This document shows, piece after piece, positions 1 through 8,121 of a stretch of 64,000 nt of DNA. This DNA comes from Halobacteriovoraceae bacterium. GTDB lineage: Bacteria; Bdellovibrionota; Bacteriovoracia; Bacteriovoracales; Bacteriovoracaceae. The notes beneath the pieces were generated by a model, which was not told the DNA's origin, did no database searches, and saw nothing but the letters and a program-made list of their open reading frames with translations. Numbering within the stretch: the stretch's first letter is position 1; every line of letters begins with the position of its first letter. The DNA is taken from NCBI GenBank assembly GCA_020635115.1, contig JACKAK010000009.1, positions 139,867 to 203,866 on the forward strand. The letters are read 5' to 3'. The position numbers were made by a program, and so were the translations under genes.

Positions 1-184
1 AACAAAAATGAAATAACTAATTTTAAATATTTAAACATAAAAACATTCCAATACTATCTGATATTAGGAGCATTTTAGGTGATTTTTGCCTCTCTTGGCC
101 ATTAAATATTAAGTAATTAGATAGTTAAGTTTTTAGAATTTTTTGTCGATACCTATGTGATGAATGTTTTTATAGGGATTACTA

Positions 185-901
185 ATGAAAACTCTTATTA
201 ATTTACTTATCTTTCTGGCCACAGCATTATTTTTACAAGGTTGTGATTTTATTGCTGAAATTGAACAAAAAGCAGAAACAATTAATCGATATGAAATTGT
301 TGCTCTTAATTTGGCCAAAGAAAATAGAGAACTAAAGGCCGAAATAAACCAACTGAAGTATGAAATTCAAACGCTAAAGGCACAAAGTGGATTTCAAAAA
401 ATTCAATTAGAAAAATTCAAAAAAAGTGAAAGTAACTTAAGAAATTTGGCCAGCGTTCCAAAACTTGATCCAAAAAACGATCTTGTTAAATTTGGAACTT
501 ATGTTTGGAATGAAGAAGAGCTTCTGGTTTTGGCCAAAAGTGAAATGTTAAAGAAGAACTATCCAAAGGCAGCTCAACTTTACTACACTTTTATCCATCA
601 GTATCCAAAAAGCAAAAGTATTGATGACGAGTTGTACTTTCAGGCCGGGATCTCGGCATACGAGGCCGGAAACTATAACCAATGGACAGTCATGGCCATG
701 GATACAATTATCAATAAGTACCCTAATTCAAAATACTATAGAGGCGCTAAACTTTGGAAGGGACTTGCTCAATTAAAAATGGGCAAAGATAAAGACTTTT
801 TTAAAGTTGTTGAAGAATTTAGAAAGAAATATAGAAATACATCCGAATGGAAAATACTAAGTTTACATTATGAAGAAATTGTTCACAAATATAAACAGTA
901 A
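185..901 (+). CDS. coiled-coil/TPR lipoprotein, CpoB/YbgF-like
   Basis: Seen: a lipoprotein signal peptide with lipobox LQGC (Cys20, Asp at +2), a Glu/Lys-rich coiled coil over about residues 25-85, and from about residue 110 a helical region with TPR-like character (AAQLYYTFIHQYPKSKS). The order lipobox, coiled coil, TPR resembles CpoB/YbgF-type periplasmic adaptors, but the match is architectural only. The next gene starts inside its 3' end (32-nt overlap), which suggests translational coupling with the FecR-domain protein and a shared envelope role. In E. coli Asp at +2 favours inner-membrane retention; whether that rule holds here is unknown. The start is the first ATG after TATAGGGATT. 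Confidence 0.75.
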   Translation: MKTLINLLIFLATALFLQGCDFIAEIEQKAETINRYEIVALNLAKENRELKAEINQLKYEIQTLKAQSGFQKIQLEKFKKSESNLRNLASVPKLDPKNDLVKFGTYVWNEEELLVLAKSEMLKKNYPKAAQLYYTFIHQYPKSKSIDDELYFQAGISAYEAGNYNQWTVMAMDTIINKYPNSKYYRGAKLWKGLAQLKMGKDKDFFKVVEEFRKKYRNTSEWKILSLHYEEIVHKYKQ

Positions 902-1988
902 AATACTTTTTGTCCTTTTAATGGCATTAAGTTTTAGGGCCCAGTGTGCTGGCCCTGTTGCCCTAGTGAATTCAGTTTCAGGAAATGCATTTGTCATGTT
1001 GGATGGAAAAATTCTTGAACTAAGAAAAGGTACATACATTCAAGATATGTCTGAGGTTTTTACTGAAATTGGCGCTCAGATAACATTATCCGATTTTAAT
1101 GATCATGTCTTTCATCTTTCTGGTTCAGGACATCTGCACTTTTTAAACGAATTAGTCGAGCTAAAGAGTGGCTATTTGTGGTTTCAATCTTTCAGAAAAA
1201 AGGGAAAATCACAAATCCATACTGCAAATGCAAAAGTTGAATTTATTAATGGGGAAGGTATTCTTTCTTTCGATGAACTTTCCGGAAAGACTCAACTTTT
1301 AGTCGTTAAAGATACGATGGCCTTTGGAAACCTATCTGAACCTGAATTAGATATTGCTGTCATGGATGGGAATTTTTCATATATTGACTCTAATTATGAA
1401 GGGGGACGTGCTCGGGAGTCTACTCCTATTGGATATGCTAGTTACAAAAAAATTAATTCACTCTTTCAAGGTATGAAAGGACTTACCAAATCAGAACTTC
1501 CAGGTATAAATAGAGTAGAAGAAAATATGGTCTCCATTCCAAATTCAAAAAATGAAGGACATCTCAGATCCCTTGCTTCGCTGGATAAAGAGAGTAAGAA
1601 TAAACGTTCAGGTGAACTAATCTTTATTCATAAGTCTAAGAAAAATAAAATGCCTGCTTTGGACACTGATAAGATTTACGAGGCCTCGTTAAACAAGATG
1701 AAGCGAAGTATTGCCAGTAAAAGAACAATTTACGATAAACCATCTGGTACAATAATAAGAGTTTATGGCACTAATACCGTAAAAATACCTGTATCTAAGG
1801 CCATAATTAAAAGAAATAGAGCTCCCGCATCTGTGAAAATTAAACCAAAAAAAGTTACAGTTGAAAATGATGCTTTTCAGAAAAGTATGATGAAGCACTA
1901 TAAACAACAAATGAGACACTCCAATGAAGTTCAAGGTTTAATTAGAGAACTTGAAAACTATGACCAAGATTACAAAATCAATTATTAG
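870..1988 (+). CDS. secreted FecR-domain protein
   Basis: An N-terminal signal peptide (hydrophobic stretch near residues 12-24, cleavage probably after AQCA) precedes a FecR-like fold at about residues 30-150: VSGNAFVMLDG, then a GxxI pattern and a structural-looking segment ending near LWFQSF. The rest is Lys/Ser-rich and low in complexity, with a basic C-terminal third. The start overlaps the preceding lipoprotein gene by 32 nt; later ATGs would remove the signal peptide, so the early start is preferred. FecR domains outside iron regulation often occur in envelope proteins of predatory and other delta-type bacteria. The precise role is unknown. A second FecR-domain protein lies at 43146-43928. 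Confidence 0.7.
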   Translation: MKKLFTNINSKILFVLLMALSFRAQCAGPVALVNSVSGNAFVMLDGKILELRKGTYIQDMSEVFTEIGAQITLSDFNDHVFHLSGSGHLHFLNELVELKSGYLWFQSFRKKGKSQIHTANAKVEFINGEGILSFDELSGKTQLLVVKDTMAFGNLSEPELDIAVMDGNFSYIDSNYEGGRARESTPIGYASYKKINSLFQGMKGLTKSELPGINRVEENMVSIPNSKNEGHLRSLASLDKESKNKRSGELIFIHKSKKNKMPALDTDKIYEASLNKMKRSIASKRTIYDKPSGTIIRVYGTNTVKIPVSKAIIKRNRAPASVKIKPKKVTVENDAFQKSMMKHYKQQMRHSNEVQGLIRELENYDQDYKINY

Positions 1989-2056
1989 TCTTTGACGTAT
2001 CACGAAAATTTTTCTAACATCCCCTCAATTTCCACGCCCTATGTTAGGAGAAAAAT

Positions 2057-3526
2057 ATGTCTAAGATCTCATCTGAACATTCACTTACATATGATGACGT
2101 TTTATTAAGACCTGGATACTCAGAGACACTTCCAAGTGACACTGTCTTAAATTCTAAGTTTTCCAGAAATATTTCTGTTTCTATACCTATTGTTTCTGCT
2201 GCCATGGATACAGTCACAGAATCTGCAGTGGCCATTGTAATGGCCCAACAAGGTGGAATTGGTGTCATTCATAAAAATTTGACGATTGAAAAACAGGCCG
2301 AAGAAGTCCAAAAAGTAAAAAAGTTTGAATCGGGGATGATTTTAGATCCAGTTACAATTCATCCAGAAGCGACTCTTTTTGAAGTTACAAATTTAGGAAA
2401 GTTAAAAAACGTAACTGGTGTACCAGTCGTCGAAAAAAATGGAGAATTAGTAGGAATTATTACAAGTCGAGATATGGCCTTTGAAGAAAATATGAACAAG
2501 CTTGTTAAAGATGTCATGACTCCAAAAAGTAGATTAATAACAGCTTCAGAAAGAATTGGCATGGAAGAGGCCAAGCACATATTACATAAACATCGAATTG
2601 AAAAACTTCCTGTCGTCAATGATAAAGGCATTCTCAAAGGTCTAATCACAATTAGGGATATTAAAAAAACTATTGATTTTCCTTATTCGAATAAAGATTC
2701 TCGCGGAAGATTAAGGGTCTCTGCGGCCGTTGGTGTAAGTGACAAAGAATATGAAAGAGTAAAGGCGCTGGTTCTTGCTGGTGTTGATGCTGTTGTCGTT
2801 GATACGGCCCATGGACACTCAAAGGGTGTTATTGAAATGGTGAAAAAAATTAAAAACGATTTTTTGGACATCGATGTTGTTGCAGGAAATGTTGCAACAG
2901 CAAAGGCCTGTGAAGCATTAATAGAAGCTGGTGTTGATGGAATAAAAGTTGGAATTGGGCCAGGCTCTATTTGTACAACCAGGGTTGTTGCGGGAATTGG
3001 AGTTCCTCAGTTTTCGGCCCTTTTAGATTGCTTTTCTGTTTGTATAAAAAATAAAGTTCCATTTATTGCAGATGGAGGCATTAAATTTTCTGGCGATATT
3101 GTCAAAGCTCTTGCTGCTGGTGCTAGTTGTGTGATGATTGGATCTCTTTTTGCAGGTGCAGACGAGACACCAGGGGAAAGAATTGTTTATCAAGGAAGAT
3201 CATATAAAGTATATAGAGGAATGGGCTCACTAGGCGCAATGTCTTTAGGCTCCAAAGATCGTTATGGACAAGCAAATGTAGATGAAATAGGAAAGCTTGT
3301 TCCAGAGGGGATTGAAGGGCAAGTCCCTTATAGAGGCTCACTTGCAAGCAATATTTATCAGCTGGTTGGTGGAATTAGGGCCGGGATGGGCTATGTTGGG
3401 GCCAAAAATTTAACTGAACTACACGAAAAAGCTGATTTTATTAAAATCACGGCCTCTTCATTAAAAGAAAGCCATCCACACGATGTTATCATTACGAAAG
3501 AGGCCCCCAATTACTCATTAAAATAA
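2057..3526 (+). CDS. guaB: inosine-5'-monophosphate dehydrogenase
   Basis: Oxidises IMP to XMP with NAD+, the first committed step of GMP synthesis, in the cytoplasm. Seen: N-terminal LTYDDVLLRPGYSE, a Bateman module of two CBS domains at about residues 90-210, the catalytic-Cys loop GSICTTRVVAG, the phosphate-binding segment IADGGIKFSGD and the flap region with MGSLGAMSLGS. Its 489 residues are the normal length. A clear Shine-Dalgarno (TTAGGAGAA) precedes the ATG. guaA follows after 8 nt, so the pair forms a GMP operon. GGCC is very frequent in this gene, about 14 occurrences counted by eye. Confidence 0.97.
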   Translation: MSKISSEHSLTYDDVLLRPGYSETLPSDTVLNSKFSRNISVSIPIVSAAMDTVTESAVAIVMAQQGGIGVIHKNLTIEKQAEEVQKVKKFESGMILDPVTIHPEATLFEVTNLGKLKNVTGVPVVEKNGELVGIITSRDMAFEENMNKLVKDVMTPKSRLITASERIGMEEAKHILHKHRIEKLPVVNDKGILKGLITIRDIKKTIDFPYSNKDSRGRLRVSAAVGVSDKEYERVKALVLAGVDAVVVDTAHGHSKGVIEMVKKIKNDFLDIDVVAGNVATAKACEALIEAGVDGIKVGIGPGSICTTRVVAGIGVPQFSALLDCFSVCIKNKVPFIADGGIKFSGDIVKALAAGASCVMIGSLFAGADETPGERIVYQGRSYKVYRGMGSLGAMSLGSKDRYGQANVDEIGKLVPEGIEGQVPYRGSLASNIYQLVGGIRAGMGYVGAKNLTELHEKADFIKITASSLKESHPHDVIITKEAPNYSLK

Positions 3527-3534
3527 GGTAGATT

Positions 3535-5088
3535 ATGTCTCGACAAATTTGGATTATAGATTTTGGTTCTCAGTATACTCAATTAATCACTAGGAAAACA
3601 CGTGAGCTTGGTTTTTCGAGTGAGATTATTACAATAAATCAGGCCCGTAAGAGAATTTCACGAGATGAATTTCCTAATGCTCTTGTACTTTCTGGTGGGC
3701 CAAATTCAATTTTTGAAGATGATACAGATTACAATTTTATATTTAAAAAGACTGATCTTCCAATTCTTGGAATATGTTATGGTATGCAACTCATTGGGAA
3801 CTATTTTAATGGTAAAGTTGAAAAAGGACTAACTGGTGAATATGGACATGCTCTCATTAAAATTTCAAATGATCACAGTATACCAAATTGCCCAAAAGAG
3901 TTTAACGTATGGATGAGTCATGCTGATCATCTTGCAAGAATTCCAGAAAATTTTAACATTATTATGGAAAGTAATAATAAATTAATAGCTGGAATAGAGC
4001 ATAAAACTCTTCCCATCATGGGACTACAGTTTCATCCTGAAGTTGAACATACTGATCATGGTAAAGATATCCTGAATTATTTCTATCAACAAATTGCAAA
4101 AATGAATAAAGATTGGACTGCTAGTTGCATGGTTGAGGAAGGACTCAATTTCATCAGAGGAATAGGAGAGAATGAACATGTTCTTTGTGCATTTTCTGGT
4201 GGAGTCGATTCACTCGTTGCTGCAACGTTGGCGCAAAGAGTGTTAGGAGATAGACTCCACTGTTTCTTTGTTGATAATGGACTTCTTAGACCACAAGATT
4301 TGATTCATATTCAATTACTTAAAGAAAAAACAGATTTAAATATTGAAATAATTGATGCCAAAGAATTATTCTATCGTGCTTTAAAAGGGTTACCTGACCC
4401 CGAGGATAAAAGAAAAGCAATAGGAAAAACATTTATTGAAGTTTTTGAGAAAAAAGTCCATCAATTTGAAAAAAATCATCAAATCAATTTTACTTATCTT
4501 TTACAAGGAACACTCTACCCAGATGTTATTGAATCAATTTCTCCCCATATCAAGGGTGGTAAATCAGTAACAATCAAGTCTCATCACAATGTTGGAGGAC
4601 TTCCAGAAAGGATGAATTTAAAGTTACTTGAACCACTTAGATTTTTATTTAAAGATGAAGTAAGACAAATAGGAAAGGAACTTGGTTTACAAGACGAATG
4701 GGTGCACCGTCATCCATTTCCTGGCCCCGGAATCGGAGTAAGAGTTCTCGGTGAAATTTTCAAAACTTCAGTTGAAAAAGTTCAGAAGTCAGATCAAATT
4801 CTTTTTGAGGAACTACATCATTTTAATCAATACAATAATGTATGGCAGGCCTTTACAGTTTTACTTCCAGTAAAAACAGTTGGAGTAAAAGGTGATGGTA
4901 GAGCTTATGAAGAAGTTATATGTTTAAGGATTGTCAATTCAACAGATGGGATGACAGCAACTTGGTCAAATTTACCCGCTGATTTTTTATCGAAGACATC
5001 TAATAGAATTACTAATGAAGTTCCAGGAATCACAAGGGTGGTTTATGATATTACATCTAAACCACCTGGTACAATAGAATGGGAATAG
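3535..5088 (+). CDS. guaA: GMP synthase (glutamine-hydrolysing)
   Basis: Converts XMP to GMP using ATP and glutamine. The N-terminal class I amidotransferase shows the nucleophile motif LGICYGMQLI and the His/Glu pair in QFHPEVEHTDHG. The ATP-pyrophosphatase domain follows with the P-loop AFSGGVDSLVAA. The C-terminal dimerisation domain ends in the classic PPGTIEWE. Its 517 residues are full length. It lies 8 nt after guaB and is presumably co-transcribed and co-regulated with it. GGCC is much rarer here than in guaB. Confidence 0.97.
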   Translation: MSRQIWIIDFGSQYTQLITRKTRELGFSSEIITINQARKRISRDEFPNALVLSGGPNSIFEDDTDYNFIFKKTDLPILGICYGMQLIGNYFNGKVEKGLTGEYGHALIKISNDHSIPNCPKEFNVWMSHADHLARIPENFNIIMESNNKLIAGIEHKTLPIMGLQFHPEVEHTDHGKDILNYFYQQIAKMNKDWTASCMVEEGLNFIRGIGENEHVLCAFSGGVDSLVAATLAQRVLGDRLHCFFVDNGLLRPQDLIHIQLLKEKTDLNIEIIDAKELFYRALKGLPDPEDKRKAIGKTFIEVFEKKVHQFEKNHQINFTYLLQGTLYPDVIESISPHIKGGKSVTIKSHHNVGGLPERMNLKLLEPLRFLFKDEVRQIGKELGLQDEWVHRHPFPGPGIGVRVLGEIFKTSVEKVQKSDQILFEELHHFNQYNNVWQAFTVLLPVKTVGVKGDGRAYEEVICLRIVNSTDGMTATWSNLPADFLSKTSNRITNEVPGITRVVYDITSKPPGTIEWE

Positions 5089-5096
5089 ATTAATAG

Positions 5097-5122
5097 CGTA
5101 TATTTTTTGTGAAAAAATACGA
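5097..5122 (+). terminator. weak hairpin after guaA
   Basis: An imperfect inverted repeat, CGTAT...TTTT-GTG-AAAA...ATACG, lies a few bases after the guaA stop and before the next gene. It is AT-rich and has no clean T-tract, so termination is only a possibility. Confidence 0.3.
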
Positions 5123-5186
5123 GTTGTGAATTTATACTGAATTATATAAGCTCTATACTGGAGTCTAATATAAGGTTAGTTTTAGA

Positions 5187-5969
5187 ATGAATAAATTTGT
5201 TCTCTATTTTGATTTATTTTTAAGTTTTATATCTATTGGTAATGCAAGTACTTATGAATGGAGACCCACGGAGTCTGCTTTAAAAAAATTTCCCATGAAA
5301 ATTGTTAAGGGCCATCTTTATTATCCAAATGGAAAGTCCATTTACATCCCAAGTAAATCTATCATTGATAATGGTTGGGGGGAAGTTGGCAGCGTTCACG
5401 TTGTAGGAGAAGACAAAAAACCTGTTCCAAATAAACTTGAAATCCTTTGGTTTTCTTTCACTGAAAATCAATTTTATGAAGGAACCTTTGAGTTGCCATA
5501 TGAGAAATTAAAAAAAATGTTTAAAGAGGGTATTCCCAACGAGAAAGACACTTATCCTTATTTTGTGGTTGGAGTTGCTCCGGGAGGAGGGCTTTCACTT
5601 TGGCTTGCTGGAAGTGGAAATGTGGTAGAAGTCGCAAATTTCAAAGCAAAAAAAGTTGATCAAAATTGGAGTGTAGTGGTTAAGAATAAAAAAATCTCCA
5701 GATTAGAATATATAAAAATAATGTTAGAGGACTCTTTAGGGATGGAAGGCCTAGAGAACCTAAATAAAAATGGCGTCCCCAAAGACTATTTTGATAAAAT
5801 AATCCAAAAAAGAAGATGTAAATTAAATGTAATTGGTGCAAGTCCAGTTAAAATAAGTACGAAATTATTTAACGGAGAATCAATGTCTTTTGAGGATCTT
5901 ACTCCTCTTGAATCTTCTAGTGATCGAGGTATTTTAAAGGAGATTAAATTTGAGTTTAACATATGTTAA
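5187..5969 (+). CDS. secreted DUF2931-like protein
   Basis: An N-terminal signal peptide (hydrophobic residues 4-18, possible cleavage after GNA) is followed by a single domain. The pattern YEWRPTESALKKFPMKIVKG, then NGWGEVGSVHVVGED and LEILWFSFTENQFYEG, recalls the uncharacterised DUF2931 family. FVVGVAPGGGLSLWLAG fits the central part of that family. Function is unknown. The family call is from memory of its sequence pattern. The stop codon lies just upstream of the IS605-type element, whose left-end hairpin begins about 9 nt later. An ATG at 5963 overlaps the stop and may once have begun the next gene. Confidence 0.6.
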   Translation: MNKFVLYFDLFLSFISIGNASTYEWRPTESALKKFPMKIVKGHLYYPNGKSIYIPSKSIIDNGWGEVGSVHVVGEDKKPVPNKLEILWFSFTENQFYEGTFELPYEKLKKMFKEGIPNEKDTYPYFVVGVAPGGGLSLWLAGSGNVVEVANFKAKKVDQNWSVVVKNKKISRLEYIKIMLEDSLGMEGLENLNKNGVPKDYFDKIIQKRRCKLNVIGASPVKISTKLFNGESMSFEDLTPLESSSDRGILKEIKFEFNIC

Positions 5970-5977
5970 AAAGAATT

Positions 5978-6009
5978 CTCCATCCAAAGCGTCGAAGCCT
6001 TGGGTGGAG
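5978..6009. repeat. IS605-type left-end hairpin
   Basis: CTCCATCCAA and TTGGGTGGAG form a 10-bp stem (one T.G pair) around a 12-nt loop. It lies immediately 3' of tnpA. Subterminal hairpins are what the Y1 transposase recognises in this family. Confidence 0.7.
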
Positions 6010-6017
6010 ATGAATTT

Positions 6018-6440
6018 TTAGCCTTCCGGCGAGGATTGTCCCTGTTTTTCAATATACCTTCTGATTGTTTCTATGGTGGTGCCACCTGTGGTGAGTAAAC
6101 AGTAGGCCCTTGTCCATAGGGCCGGTTTCCAGTAAAACTTTTTGAAGTGATTTTGATGCTTTTTTTTGATGAGTCTTGATGTAACAGTTTTTAGGTTGTT
6201 GACGAGCCTACTCAAATCCATGGCCGGATGGGCCTGGATTAAAAGATGGATATGATCCTCTTCTCCACCGAACTCAGAAAGAACACAAGACCACTTTTCA
6301 CACACATTATGACAGATGTCTTCTAGGTCTTTTAGAATTTCTTTTGTGAAACATTTTCTTCTGTATTTCGTAACTAACACCAAGTGGTATTGAAGGTTAT
6401 AAACACAGTGATAATGGGATTTTAGATTGCTTTTTGACAT
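6018..6440 (-). CDS. tnpA: IS200/IS605 Y1 transposase
   Basis: A single-strand DNA transposase of about 140 residues. Seen: the family opening HYHCVYNLQYHLVLVTKYRR, the metal-binding HUH motif in EDHIHLLI, and the C-terminal catalytic tyrosine in TIRRYIEKQ. The start chosen is ATG at 6440 (MSKSNLK); a longer reading to 6482 adds residues unlike the family. It runs divergently from tnpB with only about 35 nt between the start codons, so promoters and control signals must be packed there. All key residues are present, so the enzyme is probably functional. Confidence 0.92.
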   Translation of the reverse strand: MSKSNLKSHYHCVYNLQYHLVLVTKYRRKCFTKEILKDLEDICHNVCEKWSCVLSEFGGEEDHIHLLIQAHPAMDLSRLVNNLKTVTSRLIKKKHQNHFKKFYWKPALWTRAYCLLTTGGTTIETIRRYIEKQGQSSPEG

Positions 6441-6475
6441 TGACAGCAATATGCCACATTGATAATCTCCTCGCA

Positions 6476-7885
6476 ATGACAAAAAAAGTTGCGAGCAAAT
6501 TAACGGCCGAAAAAAAAGTTCTCTCTAAGAAGAAACGGGTAGAACTGGCCAAGGCGGCCAAGAAAAAACGTAGTGCGCAGAATAAAGCAAAGCTCATAAA
6601 AACTTATCGTTTTCGTTTTTATCCGACAAGTGAACAGACATCAACTCTCTCTCGCTGGATGGGAGCATGCCGGTTTGTCTATAACTGCGGACTTGAAGAA
6701 CGCAACCTTGTTTTTCAAATGAGTGGCGGAGTTAAAAAATTAAAGTATGAATATCAGCAAAACCAACTTCCGGAGTGTCGATCTATGGAAGGTTTTGAGT
6801 GGTTAGAAGAAGTTCCTTCACAATCACTTCAAATGGCACTAAGAAACCTAGATCAAGCTTTTCAAAACTTTCTGGATCCAAATCTCGATGCAGGATATCC
6901 GACAAGAAAGAGAAAAGGAAAATGCACTGAATCCATTTGTTTTCCCCAAGGAAATAGAGTTATTATAACTTGCGCAAAAAAGAAATCAAAGAAATGGTCA
7001 TATATCACAGGAATTCCTAAGATTACCGTAGGTAAAGGAGCTACCCCTCTAAAAATTGCTCAACACAGAAAAATTGAAGGAGAGATAAAAAGAGCAACGA
7101 TTACACGCCAAACAACTGGTGAATGGTACATCTCTCTGAGTTGCTATTTAGGAAAAAAAGCTGAAATTATTCCTATCAATTCGGCCCATAAAGGTGAGTT
7201 GGTTCCCGAAAAATCTGTTGGTATTGATTTAGGCGTGGCCAAAACAATTTGTGAAGACGCTCAGAGCGATAATGAGCATAACCTTGATTTGAAAACAATC
7301 AAAAAAGTAGAAAAACAAATAGCGACCCTCCAAAGAAGGGCAGCGAAGCAAAAGAAGTTTTCACCTCGTTGGAAATACTATCAAAAAATAGTTGGAAAAA
7401 AACATCGTAAGATAACTAGAATAAGACATGACTTTCTTCATAAGGCCTCAAATGATATTTGCAAAAAACACGCAATTGTAGTGCTTGAGGATCTTAGGGT
7501 AAAAAATATGTCAAAAAGTGCCAAAGGTACACTTGAAAAACCAGGAAAAAATGTAGCACAGAAATCTGGACTAAACCGCTCTATACTTAGACAAGGTTGG
7601 GGAATGTTTAGAGATTTTGTACGCTATAAAAGCGAGTGGCAAGGAGGATTACTTGTACTTGTTCCGGCTAAAAATACTTCTAGACGATGCAGAAAATGTG
7701 GTCATACCTCAGTGGAAAATAGACAAAAGCAAGAAGTATTTTTTTGTGTAAATTGTGGCCATACAGAAAACGCAGATAAACATGCAGCAACTGTCATAAA
7801 AGCTCTGGGGCTACAGAGCTTAGGTTTTGAGAGCGAAGCTCGAAAAATCTTAGAAGCCCCCACTAAAGACGCATCAGCGGCTTAG
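6476..7885 (+). CDS. tnpB: TnpB RNA-guided nuclease of the IS605-type element
   Basis: TnpB proteins are compact RNA-guided DNA nucleases, ancestral to Cas12, that help retain their element. Seen: a Lys-rich N-terminus, then the OrfB helix-turn-helix pattern YRFRFYPTSEQ...ACRFVYN. The RuvC-like centre has D in GIDLGVAKT, E in VVLEDLRVKNM and D in NADKHAA. A four-Cys zinc finger (CRKCGHTS...CVNCGHTEN) sits between the last two. About 469 residues from ATG 6476; an upstream in-frame TTG at 6434 is less likely. The stop codon falls inside the right-end hairpin, as usual where the guide RNA overlaps the tnpB 3' end. Confidence 0.93.
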   Translation: MTKKVASKLTAEKKVLSKKKRVELAKAAKKKRSAQNKAKLIKTYRFRFYPTSEQTSTLSRWMGACRFVYNCGLEERNLVFQMSGGVKKLKYEYQQNQLPECRSMEGFEWLEEVPSQSLQMALRNLDQAFQNFLDPNLDAGYPTRKRKGKCTESICFPQGNRVIITCAKKKSKKWSYITGIPKITVGKGATPLKIAQHRKIEGEIKRATITRQTTGEWYISLSCYLGKKAEIIPINSAHKGELVPEKSVGIDLGVAKTICEDAQSDNEHNLDLKTIKKVEKQIATLQRRAAKQKKFSPRWKYYQKIVGKKHRKITRIRHDFLHKASNDICKKHAIVVLEDLRVKNMSKSAKGTLEKPGKNVAQKSGLNRSILRQGWGMFRDFVRYKSEWQGGLLVLVPAKNTSRRCRKCGHTSVENRQKQEVFFCVNCGHTENADKHAATVIKALGLQSLGFESEARKILEAPTKDASAA

Positions 7886-7905
7886 TGGTTGGGAGTAGTC
7901 ACTAC
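7780..7905 (+). ncRNA. candidate omega/reRNA scaffold at the tnpB 3' end
   Basis: TnpB guide RNAs come from the tnpB 3' end plus the element's right end. Here CCACTAA (7860-7866) pairs with TTAGTGG (7882-7888), extended by a short inner CGC/GCG stem, in the correct position. The sequence just beyond about 7905 would act as guide. The boundaries are inferred from known elements and not visible directly. Confidence 0.4.
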
Positions 7906-8119
7906 AATTGATAAGCATAGAAAAACAATTGAAATTGAATTTGATGAAAGAGAGCTTTTTGAATTGATCTCAGGACTTAGTAAGGCCGAAACCATTGGTA
8001 TTAGTATAGATTTAATAACAAAAGCAAAATCAACTTCAGTAAAAATAAATGTATTAGCTGATCATAAAAAAATTGAGCTAAAACAATCTAAAATTCTTCT
8101 TTTTTCTAATTCAAGGTAA
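7889..8119 (+). pseudogene. ORF remnant cut at its 5' end by the IS605-type insertion
   Basis: An open frame of about 70 codons (IEIEFDERELFELISGLS) without an ATG: the only upstream option is a TTG lying in the IS right end. It is in frame with, and 3 nt beyond, the tnpB stop by chance. The body looks like real coding sequence, rich in Lys, Glu and Ile and with a GGCC. One reconstruction is that it began with ATG TTA AAA at 5963, overlapping the DUF2931-like stop, before the element landed. No family was recognised. It could instead still be expressed from a non-standard start. Confidence 0.45.
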
Positions 8120-8121
8120 TT

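Larger units (their letters stand above)
5975..7905. mobile_element. IS200/IS605-family element with divergent tnpA and tnpB
   Basis: A complete-looking element of about 1.9 kb. The left-end hairpin is at 5978-6009, tnpA is on the minus strand, tnpB on the plus strand, and the right-end hairpin is at 7860-7888. There are no terminal inverted repeats, as expected for this family, which moves as single-stranded DNA through a Y1 HUH transposase. The exact tips are estimated from the hairpins and are uncertain by about 10 nt. Both genes look intact, so the element may be active. It separates a DUF2931-like gene from an ORF without a proper start at 7889. Confidence 0.85.

Noticed and set aside
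1..184. Possible gene at the left edge
   Set aside because: Only the minus-strand shadow ORF at 133-318 overlaps this stretch; the sequence is AT-rich promoter-like DNA before the lipoprotein gene.
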